A stretch of 47,684 nt of DNA from Legionellaceae bacterium. GTDB taxonomy: Bacteria > Pseudomonadota > Gammaproteobacteria > Legionellales > Legionellaceae. The notes under the pieces were generated by a model that saw only the letters and a list, made by a program, of their open reading frames with translations, had not been told where the DNA came from and did not search any database. The translations under genes and the position numbers were made by a program. Positions 1 through 8,360 of this stretch are shown one piece after another. Position 1 is the stretch's first letter; each line of letters begins with the position of its first letter. Where the stretch lies: assembly GCA_029212505.1 (NCBI GenBank), contig JARGOS010000011.1, positions 1 through 47,684 of the forward strand, written 5' to 3'.

Positions 1-136
1 GCTATGCAGGAGTTAAATAATATGACTTGTTAGGGCGTCCCGTGCGTAAGGTGAGAAGGTTAAGAAACGCAACAGCTTCACTTACAAAGTTATCATCCCC
101 GCACAGGCGATGAATTTACCATGGTACCTTTTCCTC
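1..136. other. left edge, no gene recognised
   Basis: I see no supportable gene here. Frame 1 on the plus strand reads about ten codons to a stop near position 33, which could be the tail of a gene left of the window, but this is too short to identify. No tRNA, clear hairpin terminator or promoter was recognised. Confidence 0.4.
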
Positions 137-706
137 TTAATTTGAATTGATTTTATTTAATACATACGCTTGTTGCTTTAATCGATAGAGCACATGACGT
201 CTTAGAGGACTTTCTTCTGTTAGATTTGGATGATTAAAGTCGTCGTTCACATCATGATGCATACCAATTTTCTCCATGACACGCCTCGACTTTTGATTTT
301 GAACGGCTGTGAACGAGACAATTTCAGGAATATCTAATACACGAAAGGCATAATCTAAAACGGCTTTTGCCCCTTCTGGTGCAAATCCTTGCCCCCAATG
401 CTCAGAGGACAAGCGCCAACCAATCTCAACGGCAGGTGTAAAATGTGCATCAAACGTCGGGCACAATAAACCGATAAAACCAATGAATTCATGCGTATCT
501 TTTCTTTCAACGGCATACAAAGTAAATCCGTATTTATCATCATGAGCAATAATTTTTTGAAGCAACTGCTGTGTTTCTTCTTGTGTTAACGTACGAGGAA
601 AATATTCCATAACCTTGGGGTCTTGATTAATATCCACCATCGGCTTGAAATCATTGTTCGTCCACCGACGTAATATCAAGCGATCTGTTTCGATAATTTT
701 TTGCAT
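137..706 (-). CDS. GNAT family N-acetyltransferase (RimJ/RimL-like)
   Basis: A 189-aa protein with the layout of RimJ/RimL-type acetyltransferases, which move an acetyl group from acetyl-CoA to an amine such as a protein N-terminus or small molecule. The N-terminus has the family start IETDRLILRRW (residues 5-15). The middle has the EIGWRLSSEHWGQGFAPEG stretch, the acetyl-CoA pyrophosphate loop, and the C-terminal part has the N-x-K-S-x-R-V-M-E-K-I-G motif typical of this branch. The length suits a single-domain enzyme. It is divergent from the ankyrin gene across about 100 bp. The substrate cannot be read from sequence. A second, broken GNAT start of the same branch lies at 10102-10182. Confidence 0.88.
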   Translation of the reverse strand: MQKIIETDRLILRRWTNNDFKPMVDINQDPKVMEYFPRTLTQEETQQLLQKIIAHDDKYGFTLYAVERKDTHEFIGFIGLLCPTFDAHFTPAVEIGWRLSSEHWGQGFAPEGAKAVLDYAFRVLDIPEIVSFTAVQNQKSRRVMEKIGMHHDVNDDFNHPNLTEESPLRRHVLYRLKQQAYVLNKINSN

Positions 707-809
707 AAAACCTACTTATAAATTTTATCTAACGAACAATACAGTGTATATTAACTTAGCTTGAACGCGAACCACCACAAGCTCAGACAAGATAGGAAAT
801 AAATACGTC

Positions 810-2201
810 ATGCTCGACCAGAATATCCAAGCCTTTGTAAAAACAACCCCATGGAAAAACTTAGGTTCAGGAAGTTATAACCAAACATACCTATCTCAAG
901 AACACATGAGTACCGATTATTTTACAGGCCAATGGGTATTAAAAAAACCTAAACTCAGCTTAGATGACTCAGAGAATGCGCTTAACAACGCCGATCGCGC
1001 GGTAAGAAAATGGAATCTTCATAATCCTGCTTACCCAGCCCAAAAAATAAATGAACGTGCATGGCTCGTCCCCTATTTTGGAAACACACCGGCCTCAGAT
1101 CAGCAAATCGCCGAAAAAATTATCGAAATTTATCAAGAAACCAATAATATTATTACGGATGCTTGTGGTAACAAAAATTTTCTTATCTACCATGATCACG
1201 TCATTTGTATTGATGTTGATTTTTCTCTGCGACGCGGTTCGTTTGCAAGTGATCCTTGGCTTCATGATAAGCACTTATCCGATATCACCCATTACTTAAA
1301 CAGCTGGGCTCATCGCAGACCCCATACCACGGCCATGATTCGCACACTTTTATATTTAGATCAGCACCGAGTTGATCATCCAGTCAACAATAATAATCCA
1401 ATAACCAAAACATGGCTTGCCGAGTGCATGCATATGCAATTAACTGATTTTAAACATATCGTGAATATCAACAATCTTGAATTTTTCGTGATGATTCGTT
1501 TCATTATGGCTCATCATCCTACCTTACTCAGCCACAGCAACGAAGCTGGGTATACTTTACTCCACTTTGCTGAAGCCTTGGGTTATCAAGAAGCGCACAC
1601 ATACCTGATGGATGAAGGCTTGGTGCTTCATACTCCTCCCCCCAAAGCAACGCCTAACCAAACCCACCTCATCCACCTTGCGGCCAGTGCTGGGCAACTC
1701 GCTATAATTCAACAGCTGATAACTCAGGATAACAGCCTTATCCATGCGTTAACCCCTTTTCACGAAACGCCTTTACTGTTGGCTGCATCTCAAGGTCATC
1801 ACGCTATCGTGGCCTTACTGATTGCTGAAGGTGCTGATTTCAATTTAGGCATTCAATTACCAGAACATCATGAAGCATACACCAAGCTGCATCAATATAC
1901 GCCTTTGGATTGGGCGATTGCAGGAGGGTACACACAAACCATTGCATTACTCGAAAACGCGGGCGCACAGGGTCGCGCTGATATCAAGCATCATGATGCA
2001 GAACCAGAATACCTAAATAAGCAAGATAAGCAAGATAAGCAAGATAAGCAAGATAAGCAAGAAGCAGCCTTAGCGTTAACAGCAGAATTAGCACTGGCCA
2101 ACTGGTGCCCTGAATTTATTCAAAATATGTGGTCGTTTTTTGGTGGGTCAAATCCTCCCCCTAAGCTGATGCTCACACATTCACCCAAAAAAACAACTTA
2201 A
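810..2201 (+). CDS. ankyrin-repeat protein with kinase-like N-terminal region; candidate effector
   Basis: A 463-aa protein in two parts. Residues 245-275, 283-315, 318-348 and 362-390 read as ankyrin repeats (for example TPLLLAASQGHHAIVALLI and TPLDWAIAGGYTQTIALL), a protein-binding fold common in Legionella and Coxiella effectors. Residues 16-145 look like a divergent kinase fold: a glycine-rich GSGSYNQTY segment (19-27), a VLKKPK lysine strand (43-48), and D117-x5-N123 followed by VICIDVD (131-137), the order of a catalytic loop and a metal-binding strand. That assignment is my inference; the spacing differs from canonical kinases. Residues 404-420 are KQD repeats. No signal peptide or membrane segment is seen. 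It lies 122 bp before a true protein kinase gene on the same strand. Substrate and translocation are unknown. Confidence 0.8.
   Translation: MLDQNIQAFVKTTPWKNLGSGSYNQTYLSQEHMSTDYFTGQWVLKKPKLSLDDSENALNNADRAVRKWNLHNPAYPAQKINERAWLVPYFGNTPASDQQIAEKIIEIYQETNNIITDACGNKNFLIYHDHVICIDVDFSLRRGSFASDPWLHDKHLSDITHYLNSWAHRRPHTTAMIRTLLYLDQHRVDHPVNNNNPITKTWLAECMHMQLTDFKHIVNINNLEFFVMIRFIMAHHPTLLSHSNEAGYTLLHFAEALGYQEAHTYLMDEGLVLHTPPPKATPNQTHLIHLAASAGQLAIIQQLITQDNSLIHALTPFHETPLLLAASQGHHAIVALLIAEGADFNLGIQLPEHHEAYTKLHQYTPLDWAIAGGYTQTIALLENAGAQGRADIKHHDAEPEYLNKQDKQDKQDKQDKQEAALALTAELALANWCPEFIQNMWSFFGGSNPPPKLMLTHSPKKTT
2019..2063 (+). repeat. 9-bp in-frame tandem repeat encoding KQD
   Basis: Four perfect copies of AAGCAAGAT followed by AAGCAAGAA, inside the ankyrin gene just after its last repeat. 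The unit is a multiple of three, so gain or loss of units keeps the frame and changes a charged linker. Confidence 0.9.
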
Positions 2202-2259
2202 GTTTGTCCCAAAAGAATTATACTACAGATAGATTATGATTACTTTTAGTGCTATATTT

Positions 2260-2316
2260 CACCTCCTGCGCGATCCTACGATCCATTAATCAATCAATCC
2301 ATTTATGCAGGCGGTG
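2260..2316 (+). promoter_or_regulatory. possible hairpin covering the kinase ribosome-binding site
   Basis: CACCTCCTGC (2260-2269) can pair with GCAGGCGGTG (2307-2316) at nine of ten positions. The right arm contains the GGCGGTG Shine-Dalgarno sequence of the kinase gene that starts at 2324, so folding of the mRNA would hide the ribosome site. Only the complementarity is seen; a regulatory role is inference. Confidence 0.35.
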
Positions 2317-2323
2317 AATCATC

Positions 2324-3262
2324 ATGCATTCATTTTTTAAAATATTTGATGAATCAAAAGCTAAACCAGACGTATTGCCCCGTGTCAGCGAAGATGAGGT
2401 CATATTCTCACATATATTGGACAGAGGAAGCTTTGGTGAAGTCTATTTTGGCAGCTGGAACGGTGAACCCGTCGCGATAAAAAAAATTAAAAACAAAGCT
2501 CGTATCGAAAAAGAAGCCGAAATAACGTTACATGGGTCTTTATCTCACCCCCATATTGTACGTGCATTGGCGCGTTATAACAGTCCTCATCCTGATAACG
2601 ATGTGTGCCTCATCTTAGAGTACATGAACGGTAAAGATTTATTATATTACTTAGTAGCTCCAGAGCAAAAAACCATGTTATCGCTGAATATGCGTATTAC
2701 AATCACGCAAAATATCATCGATGCACTCATCTACTTGCATCAAACCATGCAGATTTTGCATCGTGATATCAAGCCTGACAATATACTGCTCGATCATCAT
2801 ATGCGAGCCAAATTATGTGACTTTGGGCTGTCGACAACCATAGAAAAAGCAAAAAACTTACCTCCGTGTGGTACACAGGAATATTCAGCACCTGAGTTAC
2901 TCAAGTCAACCAATCCACACCATACGGAGCAAACGGATATTTATGCTATGGGCGCTACCGTGTTTGCCATGATAACGTTGACGCAACCCAACAAGAGACA
3001 CACCATTGATCTTGTTGAAACCATGATGGCGACCGTCGAGGCTGTTCCGTTTAAAACAGCAAAAGCTTTTAAGAATATGGTGGATAATAGTATGGCTTGC
3101 AAACCAGAACATCGCATGTCCCTCGCTGACATGTCTAAATTAATACGGGCCATCGCTCAGCTATCAGAACGTCATGGTGTGCCAGATGAATCAAAAACTG
3201 AAGTTGTTGAAATCTCCGAGGAACGAGAAATCGAAGCTTCATATGGCTGCACCGTATCTTAA
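2324..3262 (+). CDS. eukaryotic-like Ser/Thr (TKL-type) protein kinase; candidate effector
   Basis: A 312-aa protein with a complete protein-kinase catalytic domain that should phosphorylate Ser/Thr (possibly Tyr) on proteins using ATP. Visible motifs are the glycine loop DRGSFGEV (33-40), VAIKK with the ATP lysine K53, HRDIKPDN (146-153) with catalytic D148 and N153, the DFG metal site (166-168) and the SAPE end of the activation segment (188-191). HRDIKPDN and the general look resemble eukaryotic kinases of the TKL type rather than PASTA-type bacterial kinases, and there is no membrane segment or sensor domain. The C-terminal tail is glutamate-rich (EISEEREIEAS), like the E-block translocation signals described for Dot/Icm effectors. 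It converges on the phosphatase-fold gene, ten bp away. The kinase call is secure; effector status is inference. Confidence 0.93.
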   Translation: MHSFFKIFDESKAKPDVLPRVSEDEVIFSHILDRGSFGEVYFGSWNGEPVAIKKIKNKARIEKEAEITLHGSLSHPHIVRALARYNSPHPDNDVCLILEYMNGKDLLYYLVAPEQKTMLSLNMRITITQNIIDALIYLHQTMQILHRDIKPDNILLDHHMRAKLCDFGLSTTIEKAKNLPPCGTQEYSAPELLKSTNPHHTEQTDIYAMGATVFAMITLTQPNKRHTIDLVETMMATVEAVPFKTAKAFKNMVDNSMACKPEHRMSLADMSKLIRAIAQLSERHGVPDESKTEVVEISEEREIEASYGCTVS

Positions 3263-3271
3263 GATTTAAGC

Positions 3272-5038
3272 TTATGGGCGAGATGGATTTGGATCTTTAT
3301 GTGCCAGGATATCCGAGCGAATATCGTCTGATGTTCGCTGTTCTTTATTTGTATTTAATATGCCATCACCATAAGAATAGGCGAGCACATGACCTGTTGC
3401 ATCATCAATAATCATCAAACTAACCCCTTTTTTTGCCATGGCTTCACCAAACTCGAGTGCTGTCTTTGAATCTGGAAAAGGAACCCTGATATTTCCTTCA
3501 TCCGTTTCTTCAGGGGGTTGATACCATGGTTTTTGACTGTATTCTTTCATGTAAAACTGTGACACCCGCTCTAAGTCCCAAGTCTCTGCTTCAATAACGG
3601 TTTCATCAGGCTTTACAACAGATTCAAGTTCTTTTGATTTAGTATCCCAAAGCTTGGTTTTCATCGCGCTAAATCCACTTGGGTAATTTCTTGCTATCGC
3701 TTTAATTTTATCTTTTGTTGCTTCTTGCTGTTGGTAGATTTTCTTGACTTCAGATTGATAATTAGCCAAACAAACGGATGAAAACCAAGGCCCCATTGAG
3801 TTGCGTGAAAATAAGTCATCTTGAATTTTATGCTTGTCTTCCGGCGCTTGTTTATTCACGCGCTGTATCACCTGCAACTTTTCTTGAAAAAGATCAAACG
3901 CTCGGTTTAACAAACCCTCTCGACTTAAAAAAACATGATAAATATGCAATAATCGCTCTTCATTTTGCGGGCTCTGCTTAAGCGCTCGAAGATCTTCTGC
4001 AAGCTTAGGTGCCACTTGCAAAAGCATCGCAGCCATTTGGTCACGTGTATGATGAAAAGGCGAGCTAGCTTCGATATAGGTATGTTCTGGACTCATCACA
4101 ATCGCATGATCGCGTTTGGTAGAGCTATCACCTGAACCAATGGTCTTCACCCCTTTAAGATTAAGATCTTGCTTTATTGTACCATCAAGAATATCAACAA
4201 AATCGAGCATCCCTCCTTTCGTATACCCTAGACGTTTTTTTGCAGGGCTGGGCGCTGTTGCACTGGTTTTATCCTCAGTTTTATAGGTAGAATTAGCGCT
4301 ATATCGCGCGTCACCCAAGACCCATTGCTTGAACCCCTCTAATTCAAATGCATCGGGGACGTCTGCCGTATCTACGCCCCAAAGGTTCACAGGTTTTTCA
4401 TTGATTATTTTATTACGTGTATTTGCATCGTAACCACTGAGCCTAAGATGAGGGATGGCTTGGCTTAATGCCTTAAAATCTGTAATTTTTTTGGATGATG
4501 GCGTCAGTTTCTTTTGAATCACCCCCCAGTCTTGTGCTCGCTCTGCAATTTTATTCGAATCGAGGTGCCCGCTCACCAACTCAAGATCAAGCGCTTCTGT
4601 TGGTTTAGATGTTTTCGTCACCGTACAGCGACTTACAAGCCCACCTTTGTTATAGGCCGTCCCCATGCTAGCCCACGGGTTTCGCCTAGCCTCTTCAACC
4701 GAATCAATTTGAATTTTTATATCATTTTTATGAATAATAAAACTCGCCATGCCTGTATTACCCCATAGGGCATTTTTAATATCTTTGGGGCTAGCTACTT
4801 TTGTTGGCGTTGTCATTTTTCCGACAAGTGTAACGGAATACCCCGTTAAACCAGCATGTTTTAAAGCTTGCTCTAACTCTTTTTTTGTTTTATCAAAATG
4901 CACTTCTTGACAGTTAATTACACAAAAATCCAGCGGTTTTTTATCTTTTTGATTAAATAACCCGGCAATGCGCTTGCTCGCTTTTAGACCGAGCGTCTCG
5001 TTTCCACAATTTGCTGTCATCGCGCGATACTTAAGCAT
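3272..5038 (-). CDS. endonuclease/exonuclease/phosphatase-fold protein; candidate effector
   Basis: A 588-aa protein whose first 320 residues carry the motif order of the EEP superfamily (inositol 5-phosphatases, DNase I, sphingomyelinases): TANCGNE (8-14), INCQEVHF (41-48, metal-binding Glu45), SGHLDSN (156-162, His158), SGYDANTR (201-208, standing where GDxN is usual), MLDFVDIL (277-284) and KRDHAIVM (308-315, the final DH pair). The catalytic ladder appears complete, so a phosphodiesterase or phosphomonoesterase activity is likely, but the substrate (phosphoinositide, nucleic acid or nucleotide) is not evident. The remaining ~270 residues are mostly helical and unrecognised. There is no signal peptide. 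It sits tail to tail with a kinase gene, and the region looks like an effector cluster. Superfamily assignment is from motifs only. Confidence 0.7.
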   Translation of the reverse strand: MLKYRAMTANCGNETLGLKASKRIAGLFNQKDKKPLDFCVINCQEVHFDKTKKELEQALKHAGLTGYSVTLVGKMTTPTKVASPKDIKNALWGNTGMASFIIHKNDIKIQIDSVEEARRNPWASMGTAYNKGGLVSRCTVTKTSKPTEALDLELVSGHLDSNKIAERAQDWGVIQKKLTPSSKKITDFKALSQAIPHLRLSGYDANTRNKIINEKPVNLWGVDTADVPDAFELEGFKQWVLGDARYSANSTYKTEDKTSATAPSPAKKRLGYTKGGMLDFVDILDGTIKQDLNLKGVKTIGSGDSSTKRDHAIVMSPEHTYIEASSPFHHTRDQMAAMLLQVAPKLAEDLRALKQSPQNEERLLHIYHVFLSREGLLNRAFDLFQEKLQVIQRVNKQAPEDKHKIQDDLFSRNSMGPWFSSVCLANYQSEVKKIYQQQEATKDKIKAIARNYPSGFSAMKTKLWDTKSKELESVVKPDETVIEAETWDLERVSQFYMKEYSQKPWYQPPEETDEGNIRVPFPDSKTALEFGEAMAKKGVSLMIIDDATGHVLAYSYGDGILNTNKEQRTSDDIRSDILAHKDPNPSRP

Positions 5039-5189
5039 TAAATAGCCTTGTACACATAACGTAACCTATTTAAAGTATAGATGAAAAACACTTTTCCACA
5101 AGAAAACATCAATAAAAATCAGGCTTATCGTGCATTCAACAGGAAATCAACAAGAAGTCATCGTGTCATCTCAGAGGATTTTTTTGTGT

Positions 5190-5229
5190 TTATCCACAAA
5201 TTCTGGGGATAAGATTGTGCGAAAGCTGG
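5190..5229 (+). repeat. dispersed palindromic element with DnaA-box-like arms, copy 1
   Basis: TTATCCACAAATTCTGGGGATAA (shown here as TTATCCACA, AATTC, TGGGGATAA) is an imperfect inverted repeat whose left arm matches the DnaA box TTATCCACA. It is followed by GAAAGCTGG. The same 23 bases and most of the flank recur at 9950-9989, and a variant is at 36414-36437. It lies in the gap 5039-5319, where I see no convincing gene. Confidence 0.7.
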
Positions 5230-5319
5230 GGTATCATGAAGATAAAAAAATCAAAAAATTGTTTTATGACAAGCAATCCTTTACACTATCAACTTGTCCT
5301 AAATTAGAGCTATATTTAC

Positions 5320-6390
5320 ATGATGATGGATTTCAAAAAAATGCTTATTGAACACGTATGGATCTTAAATATCGTGTTGACTCTATTATGTACAGCAATC
5401 GTGCACTTAGGCATTGCTCGCTTATTAAGAAAATTAATTCTTAAAGCACAACAAAAAAATCTGCTTTATCCTGAAGCGCTATTAAGTGCTATGTATAAAC
5501 CCGCAGCCCTGCTCATTTGGTTGCTTGGAATATCCATAGCACTCGCCATGGTTATTTCTCATAAATCTTACACCGAACTTGCAGACTATCTGCTTCCGTT
5601 TAAAAAATCAGGCATTATTTTTGCCATCACCTGGGCGACCATTCGGTTTATTCGCAAAGCTGAATCACTCACCATAGAGAACGCACCCAAAAGTAATAAA
5701 GACATCGACGAAACCATGGTTCATGCATTAGCACTGCTTCTTGTGATTACTGTGGTTGCGATCAGCGGCATGGGCATTATGCAGCTCTTTGGCCTTCCTA
5801 TTTCGGGCTTATTAGCTTTTGGTGGTATTGGTGGTGCTGGTATTGCATTTGCATCTAAAGATCTGCTCGCCAATTTTTTTGGTGGACTTGTGGTTTATAT
5901 GGACAAGCCATTTAAAGTAGGCAACTGGATTCGCTCGCCCGATAAAAATATCGAAGGTATGGTGGAGCACATTGGCTGGCGTGTCACACGGATTCGTACA
6001 TTTGATAAACGACCGCTTTATGTACCTAACAGCTTTTTTTTAAATATCAGCGTAGAAAACGCTTCTCGCATGCTTAATCGACGCATAAAAACCATGGTAG
6101 GGGTACGTTACGAAGATGCCTCTAAAATCGAGAAACTTACGGAGCAAATGAAACAGATGCTCAGTGAACACCCAGGCGTTGATAAAAAACAACCGTTCAT
6201 GGTCAGCTTATATGAATTCGGACCTTCTTCTTTAGACATTCAACTCGATGCGTTTACCAAAGCAACCAAACGTATTGATTATCAAATCGTTCGTCAAGAG
6301 ATACTCATGAATGTCTTGGCAATTATTCACGAAAACGGCGCTGAGTGTGCATACCCAACACAAACACTGTTTTTACAAAACGATAATTAA
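5320..6390 (+). CDS. MscS-family small-conductance mechanosensitive channel (YnaI/YbdG-like)
   Basis: A 356-aa inner-membrane channel that opens under membrane tension to release solutes on osmotic downshock. Several hydrophobic helices fill residues 10-175; the pore helix and beta-domain entrance show the family signature GIAFASKDLLANFFGGL near residues 183-199, then DKPFKVGNW and VPNSFF. The length and the extra N-terminal helices fit the YnaI/YbdG branch better than the three-helix MscS. Three consecutive ATG codons (5320, 5323, 5326) and another at 5341 leave the start uncertain by up to seven residues. The transporter gene follows after eight bp, so the two are probably cotranscribed. 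Confidence 0.92.
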   Translation: MMMDFKKMLIEHVWILNIVLTLLCTAIVHLGIARLLRKLILKAQQKNLLYPEALLSAMYKPAALLIWLLGISIALAMVISHKSYTELADYLLPFKKSGIIFAITWATIRFIRKAESLTIENAPKSNKDIDETMVHALALLLVITVVAISGMGIMQLFGLPISGLLAFGGIGGAGIAFASKDLLANFFGGLVVYMDKPFKVGNWIRSPDKNIEGMVEHIGWRVTRIRTFDKRPLYVPNSFFLNISVENASRMLNRRIKTMVGVRYEDASKIEKLTEQMKQMLSEHPGVDKKQPFMVSLYEFGPSSLDIQLDAFTKATKRIDYQIVRQEILMNVLAIIHENGAECAYPTQTLFLQNDN

Positions 6391-6398
6391 ATAAATCC

Positions 6399-7307
6399 AT
6401 GACCATGCATCCAACAGCAAATAAAGCAAAATTAGGGCTACTCTGTCTTGTGCTGGCACAAAGCATGGTTGCTGCGAACATTGTGTCTTCTAAAATTTTA
6501 GTTGCATCAGTACCCGTTCCCATACTGCTTTGCATACGATTTTCACTTGCATCGCTGATGCTATTCCCACTGCACTGGCTCACCAAAAGTAGAAAAACGC
6601 CTTTACGCGAATATTTTTCAACATTAAGCAAAAAGGATTATGCATTTTTATTAGGTCAAGCCGTTTGTGCCGGGAGTCTATTCAATTTTTTGATGTTTTT
6701 CGGATTAAAATTTACTGATGCAAACCTTGCAGGCATCATCACCAGCGCGTTACCCGCCATTATTGCAATGATGGCATGGCTTATGTTAAACGAAAAATTC
6801 TCAGCAAAAAAATTAGTCTGCGTTGCCTTTGCAACATTAGGACTTGGGATTATTGCCGCCGATAAACTTGGTTCACCCAGCATGGCTCATTCATTCTTTG
6901 GTGACTTTATTGTTTTTGCCGCGCTCTTTCCTGAAGCGTTGTATTATATTTTATGTAAACTGCATCCCAACAGATTACCTGTTTTTTTAATCGCAACCAT
7001 CATGAATGGGATCAATGCCGTGATTTTTTTAATCGTGGTCGCATGTTCCCCTCTTCATATTTCAGGGATTTCACCTCAAAACTGGATTATTTTAGTATTA
7101 AGTGCATGCAGCTCTGGATTATTTTATATTTTTTGGCTTTACGGCAGCAAACATGTCGATGGTATGATGGCTTCATTATCAACCGCCATCATGCCCGTAG
7201 TGACCGTACTTTTGGCCTGGATCATTCTTAAAGAAAATCTATCGATGATTGAGTGTGCTGGCATGGCACTCGTTATTTTATCAATCATGGCTTACGCTAA
7301 AAAATAA
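6399..7307 (+). CDS. DMT superfamily transporter (EamA domains)
   Basis: A 302-aa integral membrane protein with about ten hydrophobic helices arranged as two EamA repeats. Family-typical segments are LCIRFSLASLMLFPLHWL in the first half, IITSALPAIIAMMAWLMLNE closing that repeat and MASLSTAIMPVVTVLLAWII closing the second. Members export or import amino acids and other metabolites; the substrate here cannot be deduced. It follows the MscS gene by eight bp on the same strand. A second EamA protein at 38316 is only distantly similar. Confidence 0.9.
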   Translation: MTMHPTANKAKLGLLCLVLAQSMVAANIVSSKILVASVPVPILLCIRFSLASLMLFPLHWLTKSRKTPLREYFSTLSKKDYAFLLGQAVCAGSLFNFLMFFGLKFTDANLAGIITSALPAIIAMMAWLMLNEKFSAKKLVCVAFATLGLGIIAADKLGSPSMAHSFFGDFIVFAALFPEALYYILCKLHPNRLPVFLIATIMNGINAVIFLIVVACSPLHISGISPQNWIILVLSACSSGLFYIFWLYGSKHVDGMMASLSTAIMPVVTVLLAWIILKENLSMIECAGMALVILSIMAYAKK

Positions 7308-7329
7308 AAATCCCTCAACCCTACTTTAC

Positions 7330-7357
7330 TTGCTTAATCTCATACCTGGTCTATACC
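7330..7357 (+). promoter_or_regulatory. promoter of first GHKL gene
   Basis: TTGCTT (7330-7335), a 16-bp spacer and TATACC (7352-7357). The same block (TTGCTTAATC, six changed bases, CTGGTCTATA) is found before the second GHKL gene, and both -10 boxes start 35 bp before the ATG. Conservation between paralogues supports a real promoter. Confidence 0.6.
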
Positions 7358-7386
7358 TAAGTCATCTAGTTAAAAATGAGATTAAG

Positions 7387-8292
7387 ATGACTAAATTTAT
7401 TCAAATGGAATGCATGGCTTCAGGGCATGTTGTTATCACCGTTGATATCAGCGCCTATATCCATGCTTTTGAAGAAGCTTACCTGACAGATTTACCTGTT
7501 GAGAATAATCAACACGCAATCGAAGCATTCAAAAAATTATCTAACACAATCGAGAGTGAACTGACAGGCATACCAGGACAACTCCGCTGGATTGAAGCCC
7601 TCGAGCTCGCCACACAGCATTTAACACCAGAACAGCAAGATACCATCGAAAAATCACCTGCTGCTGACATGATGAACGTAAGCTTTATCGAAATTATCAA
7701 AAATAGTATCGATGAATGTATAGCTCGGTATTACGATAGCAACGGGAGCGCAAGCTTATGCATGCCTTTATCACTTGTGATCGATAACACATCTATTCCA
7801 GACCAGGTTTCTATTCAAATCACGGATACAGGTCGTGGTTTTTCACCTCACTTTTTAGATAATATAAGCACACAGGCTATGCGTGATGCTTATGTGAATA
7901 CTTCAGGTGGTTCAGATAAAGTCAATCACCGAGATCGGGCGCCTTTGTTTGGTGGTCAAGGCCGCGGGTTACGGATTCTCATAGCGGATGAAGCAGGTGA
8001 TGTACTGGAGCGTACTGGTGAGCGTATACACCGATTTACTAAACCCAAGGTTTCATCGGTTGAATTGGATAACGCCACAGATGACGACGGCCAGGTTCTA
8101 GGTGCACGCATCACCGTGACAACCTCTCTGGAGCCACGAACACGAGTAGAACACAAACAAGATCAACAGGATAACGTGCATAGATGCACAACACCCACAC
8201 TCAATTTAATGTTTTTTACTTCTGAAGCTTCGCATCGACAAGAACGCCAAGAACACCAAGAGCACAAGGACGAGCTATCACCTCAGGTTTAA
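7387..8292 (+). CDS. GHKL-type ATPase-domain protein, first of a tandem pair
   Basis: I choose the ATG at 7387 (301 aa) rather than the more upstream in-frame codon, because the paralogue starts at the same place (MTxFIxM) and a conserved promoter lies between. The protein carries the ATP-binding boxes of GHKL proteins (histidine kinases, Hsp90, MutL, gyrase B): N box EIIKNSIDE (102-110), G1 box ITDTGRGF (145-152) and G2 box FGGQGRGLRIL (188-198). There is no phosphoacceptor-histidine, sensor or transmembrane segment, so it is not a normal sensor kinase. The C-terminal 40 residues are low-complexity and rich in E, Q and H. It might be an ATP-driven regulator, an anti-sigma-like kinase or an effector. 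Function is not known to me. Confidence 0.8.
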   Translation: MTKFIQMECMASGHVVITVDISAYIHAFEEAYLTDLPVENNQHAIEAFKKLSNTIESELTGIPGQLRWIEALELATQHLTPEQQDTIEKSPAADMMNVSFIEIIKNSIDECIARYYDSNGSASLCMPLSLVIDNTSIPDQVSIQITDTGRGFSPHFLDNISTQAMRDAYVNTSGGSDKVNHRDRAPLFGGQGRGLRILIADEAGDVLERTGERIHRFTKPKVSSVELDNATDDDGQVLGARITVTTSLEPRTRVEHKQDQQDNVHRCTTPTLNLMFFTSEASHRQERQEHQEHKDELSPQV

Positions 8293-8303
8293 TCATTAAT
8301 GAC

Positions 8304-8331
8304 TTGCTTAATCCCAGCCCTGGTCTATAAA
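8304..8331 (+). promoter_or_regulatory. promoter of second GHKL gene
   Basis: TTGCTT (8304-8309), 16-bp spacer, TATAAA (8326-8331), 35 bp before the ATG at 8361; an AAGGGG ribosome site follows. It is a near copy of the block at 7330-7357. Confidence 0.6.
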
Positions 8332-8360
8332 TAATATATATAGGCAAATAAGGGGCGAAA

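Noticed and set aside
5130-5351. 73-codon frame before the MscS gene
   Set aside because: It contains the dispersed palindrome, overlaps the MscS start, has no protein-like composition and no clear ribosome site.
7249-7386. 46-codon N-terminal extension of the first GHKL protein
   Set aside because: It overlaps the transporter gene and a promoter; the paralogue begins at the equivalent of 7387.
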